A DNA stretch of 64,000 bases from Saturnia japonica (lineage: Eukaryota; Arthropoda; Insecta; Lepidoptera; Saturniidae), in NCBI GenBank assembly GCA_033032175.1, contig CM065316.1, positions 8,154,115 through 8,218,114 of the forward strand, given 5' to 3'. The notes beneath the pieces are model-generated. The model saw nothing but the letters and a program-made list of their open reading frames with translations. It was not told where the DNA came from and did not search any database. The first letter of the stretch is position 1; every line of letters begins with the position of its first letter. A program made the position numbers and the translations under genes. Of the stretch, positions 34,239 through 45,905 are shown in pieces.

Positions 34239-36262
34239 ATCGACTCTGGCGCTAATTTGGTAGAACACCGTTGTACTTCCTGCATGGAGATTCTCCAAAT
34301 TATTTACCAGAGTGGGCTTAAAATTAGAGGCAAAACACGTAAAACAACTGTAGTGTCTTAGTTTGTCGATATAAGAGTGCACCTATATGTTTACTTTTGG
34401 ATTGCTTTTGATGAGCAACTAATTAATAGTGAAAGTAGTAATATGTAACATCCAGAGAGTATGCTAACAAAATAATAAATCGGACTTTATCTAACTAAGT
34501 GGTCTATTCAATTGAAACATTGCGAAAATGGCTCTCGTTGCGATACAAATTATGTCGGACCTCGATACGTATGTACGAGCACCGATTGATTTATAACACA
34601 TCCAAAAACTTTAAAAAGAGGGTCTTCTCATTTTACTTTAAAATAGCTATATATAGATTTAGATATACATATATTAGCTATATAAATAGAATTTTGTTGA
34701 CATTCTAGTCAAACGTGTAAAATGCAAGGCATATTTTCCCCTATTCGTCCACAGGCGTTCGTGTAAAATATACTTCTTTTTTCTGCAATAAAACGTACAT
34801 ATGTCGACTATTAGCTAAAATAATTATTTCAACTTTTTAAGAATCTCTTCGGTAACTGTTGGCGTAGAGGGTGCTAGGCTAGGGGCATATTTTTCGGGAT
34901 GGAGCATTATCGCCAAATTTATAGCATAAATATTCATTGACATTTTGAATTTTTGGACACATATTTTTAATAAACGCACCTATTTCCAAATTCTTCCATT
35001 TTCACTAACATGCAATATCAAACTAATCATCCGTGTTTGCCAGCCAGTATTTACATTTTAGACTTCAAAAGAGATTGTACCTCATTCTCACTATTTATTC
35101 AAATACCTTTGTAAATAATTATTTTTAATGTAAATTGAAATTTATTGTGGCTGATAAATATAATACCGCTTAAAGATTTCAAATGATAGTTGATTAAGTT
35201 TGTGTCCGAAATACATAATTATATTAAATAAGTATCAATACTAAAAATTAAAAGAAATTCAGCTTTCTTTATAAAATACTTCTTCAAACAATGAAAACTT
35301 TTTTAACTCCATATTGCAACATGAGCGCCAAAGTTTCATAAAATATATATGGAAAACAAGAAATATCGAAAAATATCTCAACGAATATTATACAACGAAT
35401 TTAATTCGAAATTAGGGTAAATCAGTCGGTGCGTCAAGAAAGGGGGAAATTCAAAGACAGTGCTTCTAATTTAGAGTTGACGTCGTTGCCGGTCCAACCA
35501 GTTCCTTACAAAAGCGAGCGTAACTCTAAAAAGGTCCGTACAACGGTTTGTTACACAAAACTCTTCATTCTACTTCAAACAATATATTACAATTGAGCCT
35601 CAACTTCCTTTATTATATTATCTGATAGATATTATAAGTTGAATAACTACTTAATATGACCTTGTAAGACTAAATGTAAAAATTAATAAACGTAAAATTA
35701 AATAGTATCTAGTACGTTATCTCTTTTTGTTTTTGTATGAAGCTATTATCCATTTAAATTATACAAATTATCGTTTTAATCGATATATCGTCGATATTTT
35801 TACCGCCAAAAATAAAACATACTATTCAAATTCCGTTTGTAATTAAAAATGTCATTGAAATAATTGGTATTAAATTCTAATTAAGAACTATTTATGTATA
35901 ATTGAATAATCAATTACTTACTAATCATATTAGTTTTTACAGCATTGCTAACATACCAGAAGATAATTACGGAAAATATATCTTTATTAGTGAATGACGA
36001 TCATTTTAAATTCAAATTTAGAATACAGCATGCAAATGAGTGTAATTGCACAGTATACACTCTTGTAGAGTAATTGGCGCTATTCAGGCGTGCTTATGTT
36101 TATACACAATTTTTAGAAAACAGACAATTCATTTAGCTTTTAAAATCATGACAAGTTAAATGTAAATCATTAAATATAATAGATTGCAAATACGTGGTAT
36201 TTTTTTAATTATAACAGCTTTGTAGCATTCATGTTAACAAATGTAATCGTAGTACCAATTAA

Positions 36263-36265
<3 letters not shown>
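34239..36265. other. Intergenic, nothing recognised
   Basis: AT-rich non-coding DNA. An inverted pair (TTAGAGTT / AACTCTAA) lies at about 35471-35530, weak. Confidence 0.35.

Positions 36266-36296
<31 letters not shown>
36266..36296. repeat. (TA)n microsatellite, 31 bases
   Basis: Uninterrupted TA dinucleotide run, 15.5 units. Confidence 0.95.
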
Positions 36297-36300
<4 letters not shown>

Positions 36301-37455
36301 ACTTTAGATTAATATGTCTCAGTTACCCCGATAAGCTTTTTAAAGTTTTTATAGTGTTCGACGTTTTATAATAGACGAATATGACATTGCTGAAAACAAA
36401 AGAAACTAATGGATGGCAAGGGAGATGTAGTAAAGCGTTTATTATCGATCGAATTGGGATGGCCCTTTAAAAAAGGATAAAATATGGGACACAGTGACTG
36501 ACCTAGGTGCGTCGTAATTCGTGATTCGCCAGTTTAAATCTAGTTATTTAGGTTTATACTATATTATTTATACTATTTATATTAATTGCATACAATGATA
36601 TCTTCGTGGCAACTGTTCTTGGACTATTTTTTGTTGACATATAAAAATCCGATGGTGTGTGGATGTATGTAACAATATTGCCTATATAAAAAAATGATCA
36701 TACAGTTGGTTATGCAGTTTTTGTCCCTAATCTGTTATGCAATACAAAAAGATCTAAAAGCTTTTTAATGTCATGCTTTAAAACAAATAAATATAATTTA
36801 CATTACAATAAATTGCAGTAATCAATAAATATAACATATTACAATATTTCTATTAAATCATTTTATTTTTTATCTGAGTTAATGCCTTGTCCACATTTTC
36901 CTCTCGATTAGTACCTAAAGTACATTACACTACGCATTTGCCATCTCTAAGCTTAGGCTGACACCATAAATTATAAATAAACTCAAGACATCTATTTAGC
37001 CACTTTCTCGATATCTATTTTGTTAAATTTAAATTAAATTTTTATAACCATATTTCAATATCTAAACTTTATGGAGAAAAAGCTTATTTTATTATCTGTC
37101 GTTCGCACATTTGACATGTACGAGGTTTTTGGGCGCCCTTCGAAAGCTGCTGATCGATTCCTCTAACCACGTAAGGGCTTTGGGTGTAAGATCACATTTG
37201 TGGGGGCTTCAGTAATTCTCGTGGCCTAACGATAAGCGTAAGAGGAACGACATTATAATTTTTGAATTGGCAACAATCCGACCTAACCGGTCCACTGCGG
37301 TCTGACAGAAGGCAAGTACCCAAAAAAATAACACGTAAAAAATTATATTGCAACAAATAACATCTTGAATAACAATAATTGAAAAGTAAATAACCCATAT
37401 TGTGAAAATAGGCTTACGAACGTCAAATTTATCTACAAGAACAAAATGGTGTCTT
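36297..37455. other. Intergenic, nothing recognised
   Basis: No ORF of note and no repeat match. 37125-37310 is less AT-rich. Confidence 0.35.
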
Positions 37456-37749
37456 AGTGAAAAGGGAGGATGGGAAGAGGAAGAGGTAGAGAAATCTAGA
37501 TTTTTCTCTCTACTTTCAAGCAGCTCGACTGGTGGAATAGCTCCACTTCATAGAAGATATCAGCCAAATAACCTTGTGTTGTATTCTTGCGGTAAGTGGG
37601 GTTTCCAGAGCTTCGTGGGAAGGAAACTTTAAGGTCAGCAACGCTTTGGCGATACCTATGGTATTATAAGAATCCTTAGGTTACAATAGCCGTTTACCAT
37701 CAGGCGGGCCGTATGCTTGTTTACCACCTTAGTTATAATATTAAAAAAA
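37456..37749 (+). repeat. Dispersed repeat family A, copy 4
   Basis: Shared blocks: CTCTCTACTTTCAAGCAG, AGCCAAATAACCTTGTGTTG, TTGCGGTAAGTGGGGTTTCC, AGCGCTT-like TCAGCAACGCTTTGG, ACCATCAGGCGGGCCGTATG, CTTGTTTACCACC, A-rich tail. Confidence 0.65.
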
Positions 37750-38129
37750 CCTGTTAGAAATTTAATTTACTTTTTGTTAAGATGTGCAATATTAAATTTA
37801 CGTCTTGTCTTCTGCCCTTACCAGTGTAGTCCATAACTCGACCACAGTATCATTTATCGCGTTCAGAAATAGCATAAAAAATATTCTCCTTAAAAAAAAC
37901 ACTTAGATTCACCAACTTTCATGGTAATCGGTCAAACTGTGTTGGAGTTTATCAATCTTATATATATGTATACCAACATCCAATTTATTTAATATACATA
38001 CTATGTAATACCTACGAATATTTTACATATTATAGAATGTTAATTATACAGATGGTTAGTAGATGGCGCCTTCTACATAGTAGTTAGTTGACGGTATTCT
38101 TTTAATTAAAAAGCTTTATTTTTATATTT
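37750..38129. other. Intergenic, nothing recognised
   Basis: AT-rich; no coding potential. Confidence 0.3.
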
Positions 38130-38327
38130 AACGAGTAGGTACATTAATTTTAAAGTTTTTGTATATGTTTGTTTGTTACTCAATCACAAAAAACTGCTTA
38201 AACGGATTTGGATGAAATTTGGCACATAGATAGCTATAACCCGGATTAAAACTTGGATACTTTTGACCCCGGTAAAGACCCAATTCTAAAGTCCATGCAG
38301 ACGAAGTCGCAGGCACAGCTGGTATAC
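38130..38327 (+). mobile_element. Helitron-like non-autonomous element
   Basis: Contains TGTTTGTTACTCAATCAC, GGATGAAATTTGGCACAT, GACGAAGTCGCAGGCACAGC and ends CTGGT where intact copies have CTAGT. Same internal phrases as 26757-26940. Confidence 0.55.
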
Positions 38328-40580
38328 GATAAAAATAATAGAATATCCGTGAAGTAGAAGCTTGTAGTAAGTAGTAATAAATATATTTGTTCACCTTTAA
38401 CATTAACACTATCGTCTCTTCAGCAGTAGTCAAATGGCTGGTCGCGCGTTGCCTACTGTATCACAATCGAATTCACCAGCTGCGCCCATATCTCCGCACC
38501 AAAGGTAATATTTCACGGCCCTACTCCTATCACCTGTCAAATCGAACAAGTGTTCCGCCCCGCTGGACCTATTTAAATATTAACCGTTTTAGACGCAAAT
38601 CGTGTTGTTTGTCTCGTTTTGTGATTTAGTATGTGATGCTAATGAACGTACAGAATGTTTTTATTTATAACCTAAGTACTTACCTAATACAAGCAAAAGT
38701 TTATTTTGATAATAGTGTTAATTATAATCACTGCAAAATCACTTAAAGGGATATAAAAAAATCACTTAAAGGGATATAAAAATAGGTACATTGGATTTTA
38801 TAAAGAAAGAAATGAAAATGAATTACTTTAAATTGCATCCATATAATGTCTTACTGAAATATAATATTTTGTATCTTACATTTTAAGTAAGAACTAACGT
38901 TTTTTCGGTTTAAAATTATTTTAATATGTCTCAATATGTTTGTCAACAGCGCAACATAAAAATCAAAGAAAAAAAAATCGTTTACATAATTCAATTACAT
39001 TATGCCTGACATTCAAGCAGCTTAACCATAGTCTTAATGGATTTTGAGCGTCCACAGCTCATAATATTTCTATTCAGTTCATTCATATCGCTCTAACAAG
39101 CATATTTCATAATAAAAGGATTCTATTTAAATCAAATTTACATAGTAATCGTTTACAATAGTTGGACACATAAAATACACTCACTTTCAAAATGCCGAGA
39201 GTAGGGACGACTTATCCATAAGAAATATTTATAGTGCTTTGTATGCAAAATAACCTAATGCATTTCATACACAAAGATAGTGACACTCTAATAGTGACGA
39301 CGTAAAACACGATTGTCGACCTTAGAACTATGCCTTGTCGTCGCGGTTTTATCGGCGACATAGCGAAACGAAAGGCGAACGTCTAAAGCGAAAATCGACA
39401 CGTGGGTACTGCGTGCAATATCGAGTAGATTTGAATAAAATCTGCATGCGACCCTTGTAGTTCTTGATTGATGATATTAAAGAGTGACGTAATGCAAGGA
39501 TTAGGTATGTGTTTTCGGTGTGAAAGGTGACTATATGTAGATTAGAACCATTTTGACACGCTTTTTGGATTGATTTTTATTCTTATGTCATGGCTGTTTC
39601 ATTTTTGACATGTCGAAAAGTATTGATTTGTTTGACGTTGTATATTTTATTGTAGAGTTTGGAAACAGATTGCTCTTTATAATTTCCGATGAGTCATGCG
39701 CAGTGGAATGTATTCCTTAACATATTTATTAAAAAAAAAGTAAAATTTTCTCATTCTCTTTCTAGAATATTTATTTGATTCAACTTAGGAAGCCTTGCAT
39801 GACACATGTCAAATGTTTATTTGAGAGTTGTAGCATAAATTAAATTGGAATTAGATTTTTTGATTACCGATTCTTTTTTAGAGCTAAATGTGATCAATAA
39901 TAAGATTATAATTTAAATCAATTGAGCGGAGTTTAAACTGTGAAAATGAAATAACAAAAATAAACTATAACAACAATAAATTGAGATCGCAATCTGCAAC
40001 ACTTTAATTATTGAATGTATGACACCAAACAACAAGATTAGTTCTTCCAAACGATACTCTTCGTTGCGTGTTGTTGCAATGAAAATGTACGAATTATATA
40101 AATACATAAATATATTTATTCGCAACTAAAAAGAAACTAATAACTTAAATGTTATGTTCGATTAATTCGATTGATTTTCGATTGGTACGATTAATTTAGA
40201 ATAACTTGATTTTATTATTTTGGTCTACTCTAGTTCTAAGTAACATAGAAAGTAAAGATGAATATAGTAGAAAAAAAAACGAAACTTTACAAATATCGTT
40301 GTATATTTACTTATTTAGGATTTTGTCGTGGAAAATGTTTTATAACGTTTATCAGTATCAAAATGTTTTTATAGTGATAATTGATCGTAGTTTTTAGGTT
40401 ATGTAATAATTTGCACGTCGCAATAATTTACGTTCTGTGGGTATGTCATTTATGCATTCTTACAATGAACAAGGTGTAGATGTATACCTTACAAAGAGGT
40501 GTAAAGCAAAAAAGGACATATAGTAAAAAACCCGTTCATGGAGTAATCGATATTATGAGTATGAATCATGGTTCAATAAA
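38328..40580. other. Intergenic with a 23-bp tandem duplicate
   Basis: 38738-38782 holds two copies of a 23-base unit starting ATCACTTAAAGGGATATAAA. 39300-39420 is less AT-rich. No gene seen. Confidence 0.4.
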
Positions 40581-40638
40581 CCAAATGACCAAAACGAAAC
40601 CAAACCAAACCCAACCAAAACCAAACCAAACCAAATCG
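40581..40638. repeat. CCAAA-type microsatellite, left flank of the R1-clade LINE
   Basis: Imperfect run of CCAAA/CCAAAA units. Ends in AACCAAACCAAATC (40624-40637), repeated at 42627-42640, which may be a 14-base target duplication. Confidence 0.85.
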
Positions 40639-42624
40639 TTTTTTTTTTTAACGTGGAGGAACCCGTCATGGGTACACACCCGCCCGGGGGGACGAGTGGT
40701 TATGTGAGACTCCTACTCACTAAAACTCCACGGTGTACCATCCGCGCAGCTCAGTACACCCTAGCTGTCTCCTCCGTCCGCCGAACCTGTGCAATGGGAA
40801 GACGGGCCCCTCAACCCGTCTCCCCTGGTTCGGCTAGGGTGGCGGGAGTTGGTGAATGAATCGCCTCCTCCGACCACCCGGTCTTCTTTGTCGGAGAGGG
40901 TCGCTTAGGGGATCCCCCTCGCGGACCCTCTCCACGGCCTCCTTCTGCGAGATGATGTCCTCGCAGAAGGAGACCATCGCATGCCACGACCCCTCCTACC
41001 ACCGCGGTTAGAGCGCGGCGCTGCTCGTCCCACGCAGCACACTCAGAAAGAGTATTGCTGTGCTGTGTCTTCCACCGCACCGCACTCGTGACACGCGGTG
41101 GTGGGCTCTCTGCGGGCTATTTTGTGCAGGTACCATCCGAAGCAGCCATGTCCGGATAGCACCTGCACAAGCCTAAACGTCAGGGAGCCCCGGTCCCTAT
41201 TTATCCACCGTTCGAGGACCGGGCGGACGGCGTCTATGGTGTATCGCCCATAGCGCGCATCCGCCAGGTCCTCCCCCCATCTATTTATCATCTCCTGATG
41301 GCCCTCACGCCGCAGCCTTTCCACTTCAATAGGAGCTGGAGGCTTCCCCATATTTCTCCTCGCCGCCGTGAATCTGTAAACAGCGGCGAGCACTTCCGCC
41401 TCCAGCTCCCAAGGCGGGGAGCCGGCGAGCACGAAATCCGCCCCCGCGGTCACCGATCTGTATCCACCGGACGACTCTCAGAGCCACAACACGCTGTGCA
41501 GCACGCAGCACACGTCTGCTTGTGGCGCGGAGAGCATCCACTCAAATCGGTGCCCCATAGACGGCCATGCTCCGCACGACTCCCGCATAAAACTCCAAAA
41601 AACCGGAGTGCCTCTTGAATGACACCATGTGGCAGACTGTTGAAGATGTTGGCGATGTCAATCAACACCGCCAGCAACCAACCTCCCCCTGGGTCGCCTC
41701 CGCGGACCACGCCTTCAGGGTGGAGAAGGCATCCAAAGTTGAACGCCCTCTCCGGAAGCCGAACTGCCGGTCCGAGAGTTCCGGCCCCACTTCCTCCATG
41801 TGCCGGATGACACGGGAGGCAACTATGCGTTCCAGCATCTTTCCCGTGTCATCCAGCAACATAAGGGGCCGGTATGAGGACGGGCTGTCCGGAGGCCGAC
41901 CCTCCTTCGCAAGAAGGCAGAGCCGCCCCACCTTCCAGAGCTTCGAGAACCGTCCGGCTGATAAACAACGGTCGAACAGCTCCCGAAGCTCTCCCCTCAT
42001 GTGGCCCAGCGCCACGCCTAGTAGTTGGCCTACGCTTATTATGGAGGCGCTTCACCTCCAGCTTCATCTCTTCATCAGTGATGGGGCAGGGCAGCAACCG
42101 CTCCTCCGCAAAGACGCCCCCACTTGGCATGGGAGGTGGGAGGAGCTCTGGAGGGTCGGGCAACAATGTGGCCACGACCCTCGCCAGGACCTCTGGATTT
42201 AAGGTTTCCGTTAAAGGGGGCGCCTGCCTTCGGAACTTTTTCCTAATCATCCGGTAAGGGCACCCCCACGGATCCCCATCCAGGGTCCTGAGGAGCTCCT
42301 CCCATCTCTCATTTTTGGCCCGGCCGATGGCTACTTGCAGTGACTTTTTGCACTCCCTGTAAGCACCATACAGCCGGGCCTCCTCCCCGGCTTGCTGTGT
42401 TCGCCATCGGCGGCAGCGCTGGTACTGCCGTCGTGCCGCAGAGCAGGCCACCCGGAGATCAGCTATCTCCGAGGACCACCAATACACCACCCGGCTGTTA
42501 CTCCGCGGCATCGACGCGTCGCAGACCGCCGTGAGGGCCCCACGGAAACGGTCTGCAGACGCATCCACTACTTCATCCATTTGAGCTGGCGCTCGCCAGC
42601 TCTGAACAATGGCCGCCTCTTTTG
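40639..42624 (-). mobile_element. R1-clade non-LTR retrotransposon remnant
   Basis: Read on the minus strand it ends in an 11-base A tail (40639-40649). It is strikingly GC-rich against its surroundings. 5' truncation leaves only the last part of the endonuclease domain, followed by a broken reverse transcriptase and the C-terminal zinc-knuckle region. The order is that of R1-clade elements (R1, TRAS, SART, Waldo and relatives). Several frame changes and an internal deletion of the catalytic core make it dead. CCAAA-type repeats flank both sides. Confidence 0.85.
41043..42623 (-). pseudogene. R1-clade ORF2 pseudogene (endonuclease end, RT pieces, C-terminal knuckle)
   Basis: Pieces in minus-strand order. 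42623-42040: the end of the endonuclease (AKEAAIVQSWRAP ... VVYWWSSEIADLR) and the linker to RT. After a frameshift, 42015-41662: RT fingers (GRLCLLAKEGRPPDSPSSYR, PLMLLDDTGKMLERIV, FGFRRGRSTLDA). After another, about 41700-41590: LAVLIDIANIFNSLPHGVI, the first RT metal-binding block. Then the YADD-bearing core is absent: FFGV runs straight into a segment resembling VVRSMAVYGAP, normally located about 200-250 residues later. 41540-41043: RATSRRVLRAAQRVVALRVV, SPPWELEAEVLA, LTFRLVQVLSGHGCFGWYLH, and the knuckle CHECGAVEDTAQ (CCHC start), then CAAWDEQRR in a further frame. No function is possible. Confidence 0.85.
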
Positions 42625-42677
42625 CCAACCAAACCAAATCCAAAACCAACCAAACCAAACCCAACTAAACCAAATCT
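42625..42677. repeat. CCAAA-type microsatellite, right flank of the R1-clade LINE
   Basis: Imperfect CCAAA units continue the array on the other side of the insertion, with the 14-base match at 42627-42640. Confidence 0.85.
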
Positions 42678-42904
42678 GACTTGAGAAAAAGAGCAAAGAT
42701 TTACCGAAAGATAATGTTACCTAGCAAGTGGATGTGAAAAATTGAGAAGTCTGGTAATAGCCCATGTATAGGGATAGGGCTGCCATCCCTTCGGGTTTTC
42801 TCATATTGGTCCTATTTTCAAAGGGAAAGAGTACGGGGTTTTTAAAAGCACACTTTTTGCGTCCAGGGAAAATGGGATTAATTATTGATTAGCAAATAAA
42901 TAAA
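42678..42904. other. Intergenic, nothing recognised
   Basis: Short spacer; GGGATAGGGCTGCCATCCC-like text may belong to a dispersed repeat. Confidence 0.25.
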
Positions 42905-43210
42905 ACCAAAAAATTCTAGGGGTGTCATGGGACACCCGGTAGGAACGAAGTTCATTTCGCTATATATTATGTATTGTTAAATAACAAGTACAATGAAGGA
43001 ACGGTAATAAAATTGTATTTTGTTAAAAAAAAAAATGTTTAATTAAGTAGAAACAAATGATAAACATAATCAGTAAATTCATTCAATTTACTGAAATAGA
43101 ACCATTCCTTCATTGTGCTTGTTATCTTATAATAGTAATAATACATAATACATAGCGAAAGGAACTTCGTTTCCACCGGGTATCTCGCAACACCTCTCGT
43201 TTTTTACTTT
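42905..43210. mobile_element. Foldback MITE (long terminal inverted repeats)
   Basis: Arms of about 100 bases: 42905-43010 and, inverted, 43100-43210. Shared arm text includes ACCCGGT.GGAACGAAGTT, TTTCGCTAT.TATTATGTATT and ATAACAAG.ACAATGAAGGAA. An internal hairpin GGGTGTC / GACACCC sits at the outer end of the left arm. The centre is an A-rich spacer. A half copy occurs at 53264-53360. No ORF. Confidence 0.75.
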
Positions 43211-44004
43211 ATACCACTAAAATATTTCTCGAGGGTCTAAACGTGCACTCAATGCTTCACTGCCTGTTAATTTATGGTGGTTCTAATTTTGAGAAAGTGA
43301 CAATTATAATAAAACCCAGTCAAGTTTTCCACTATCAAAACAGACTTACGAGTATGCGAGTAGCGTATGTTTGTATGGCCCCTATATCGTTAATTGTACC
43401 TACTTAGAGATAGTTATTACTTAACCATACAAGTATATACTCTTAACTAATAAATTATGTTAAACATCATTTCAAATATAACAATGCATTATTATGTAAC
43501 TACGTTGTAGTAATTCATAGTACATGGTATAATTCATAAAATGTGAGAAATGCTTGACATATTGAGCTAAACAAGTATGTATATTAAATTATCACATATA
43601 ATGTTTTCGTTTGCTCTTTAAGGATTTATGACTAATTAGTTGTGAGGACTTGTCTGCATCTATTAATACCTCAATACTTAAGTAAATCATATAGGAAATG
43701 TTTTTATTTAATATCCTAACCATAAATCTATTACTGTACGGATGGCTCATTCTATAGCGTAATTTCTCTGTAAAATGAGAGTACGCGCAGAATCGAATAG
43801 TTTACAGTTTAGTTTACATTTCAAATATTGAAGAAAGGAATACTGATACTATAAAATGACAATTAAATGTTCTTCTTTTTCTTCCTGTTTTGGCGCCGTT
43901 TTCTTAGTACTTTCTAATATTCAAATAGGAGTCTAACAAGATGATGGCTCGTTACTAAAACAATCGAGGAAATTTTTGTGATATCTTAAAATGAATTATC
44001 TATC
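43211..44004. other. Intergenic, nothing recognised
   Basis: AT-rich non-coding DNA. Confidence 0.35.
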
Positions 44005-44378
44005 CAGTTGTTAGAGCATGCATATATTCCTTCATAACTTTTCCTACCTCGGCCACAATTAGCGCCATCTACAAACAAAACCAAAAACTCACGTGCGACG
44101 AGTGACAGTTGAAAAAACAGAAAAGACAAAACGTGTCGCCTAACAGAGCGCATAAAACTATTGCATCTCCGTCGCAAATTAAAAGTATAAATCAAATAAT
44201 AGTTAAGCTCGGACTTCACAAACCCCGGGGTTCCATAGTGCTTCAACAGTGCGTTAATTGCAGTGCATAGAAGCCACGAAAATCAACATCAGCATGCCCG
44301 AGGTCAGTGGCCGGCAAAATACCTATCCAAATTCCTACACCGCATGCTAGGGAGAACATATCTAAAACAATACACAGT
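44005..44378 (+). repeat. Solo LTR of the BEL/Pao family, with target duplication
   Basis: 44009-44374 (366 bases) is the reverse-orientation homologue of the LTRs at 11843 and 17389: TGTTAGAGCATGCATATATT at the start, CAATACA at the end, several substitutions inside. It is flanked by CAGT (44005-44008 and 44375-44378), a 4-base target duplication. No internal sequence remains, so it arose by LTR-LTR recombination. More diverged from the other two LTRs than they are from each other. Confidence 0.93.
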
Positions 44379-44662
44379 CAATATTTATAATCCACTTTAT
44401 GTACGCACAAAACCGAAACTAAGTATATCACGGAAAATGCCACTAATAGGTATTACATAAAAGGGCCAAAGAACCTAAGTTAACTATTAAAAATAAAATC
44501 ATAACATTGCAGCTCAAAATGCCGTCAAAAACTCACAATTAAATGTTATTTGCGGTTTAATCCACATGTCAGGTATTTTGAATAATGATTGATTTGAATA
44601 ATATTTGTATGCCAGATTTCATCACGGATAATTTTGAACACCGAAAAATAATTATATAATTC
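44379..44662. other. Intergenic, nothing recognised
   Basis: Short AT-rich spacer. Confidence 0.3.
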
Positions 44663-44830
44663 ACTAGCTGTGACGACGTTTTGACCCGTGTTAATTTTAT
44701 ACGACGAACATCGCCAACGCCAATTTTTATACTTTAAATAAAACTATCGAGATTTTTATGAGGCTGTAGCTTTATATTGGTGAAAGAATATTTTAAATCG
44801 TTCCAGTAGTACAAACAGCATAGGAATATT
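44663..44830 (-). mobile_element. Helitron-like element terminus
   Basis: Plus strand ACTAGCTGTGACGACGTTTT then TTTTTATACTTTAAATAAA..ATCGAG, similar in layout to 29703. The other end is not identified. Confidence 0.35.
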
Positions 44831-45799
44831 TTTGAATGATCAATGATGAGAAATTACACCATTTCCAGTTCGTATAGAGGGCGCTAAAATGAGAACTCTA
44901 ATAAAATAAAATTATGGATTTTGCAAATAACGTTACCAAAGTAAAAGTTTGCATTTTGTTACAAAAACTCCCTAGAGGGTGCAAAAATGAAAATGTGTAA
45001 GTTGCCAATTCCAACACTAGAAAAGTAGGTACGAATTTTGAGAAGACAAACAAACTCTGGAATGATTTTGAACAAATAGTTCTGACAAGAGAGCGAAAAA
45101 ATTTATACGCTTGTACTTTTTTCAGATGATATTCCCATGGATATTTCAAATGTGCAAGATGATGCCTTAATTGAAAAAGATATTGTGAACAATGATTGTG
45201 AGTACTTGTATTTACATTTTCATAAACTTTAAATTAGTGTGTATTTGATCATTTTCTGAATTTAAAAAAAAAACATAGATGTGAAGGTTTCACTTCTACC
45301 ACGTGTGAATTGCACACATGATTTTTTTTACATAGGTTTTTTTATGGAAGTTTTGTATATACAATATATTCCGATAAAATTTTTGTATAGTGGAGAAAAT
45401 TCAATGTTTTGTAAATCAAGTCGTCAAAAAATGGTTTTCGGGCACTTACATGGCTTACGCTGGCTAAACCTTATTATAAACTTACATAAAAATAATGTTG
45501 TAAAGAATTGTAGTTGTTTAAAAAGCCTAGAGAAAAGTCCGTGATGGTATATGTCTCTCTCTTAAGGTTGACTCATGGTAAACATTTTTATCTTCAAGAT
45601 AATAATTAAACACATTAGGTTATTTATGAAATTATTTTTTCCAATTCATTAGGTAATCTTAAATATACTTACACATAAAAATGTTACTTAACTTGGGAAT
45701 TTAATGTAGATTTAAATTATCTTTTACCTTATATCATTTAAATTAAAGTCGTAGAAGATACCACGGATTCAAAATTACACGCAACCAAAGAAATCATTT
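44831..45799. other. Intergenic, nothing recognised
   Basis: Two ORFs of 83 (minus) and 87 (plus) codons at 44898-45149 and 45281-45544 have no domain features; composition follows the AT-rich background. Confidence 0.35.
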
Positions 45800-45905
45800 G
45801 CAGCGAAGTTGTTGGCCGGCGCGGCACACGCTGTCGCCAACCGCACTGCGGCCTACCTGTGGGCTATAAATTACGCGTCGCGAGCTGATCATACTTTTCG
45901 TAATT
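45800..45905 (+). promoter_or_regulatory. GC-rich island with TATA box, possible promoter
   Basis: CpG-rich stretch ending in GGGCTATAAATTACGCG (TATAAA 45865-45870) with TCATAC at 45889, 26 bases after the TATA start and so slightly short of the usual spacing. No downstream ORF. Weak. Confidence 0.25.

Noticed and set aside
40480..40707. ORF rich in Pro, Asn, Gln, Lys and Thr
   Set aside because: It is translation of the CCAAA microsatellite and the LINE tail.
41298..42679. Several plus-strand ORFs of up to 195 codons in 41.3-42.7 kb
   Set aside because: Antisense shadows of the GC-rich R1-clade pseudogene; the minus strand gives recognisable RT text.
45281..45544. 87-codon ORF beginning MKVSLLPRV
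   Set aside because: AT-driven composition, no domain, no promoter or splice context.
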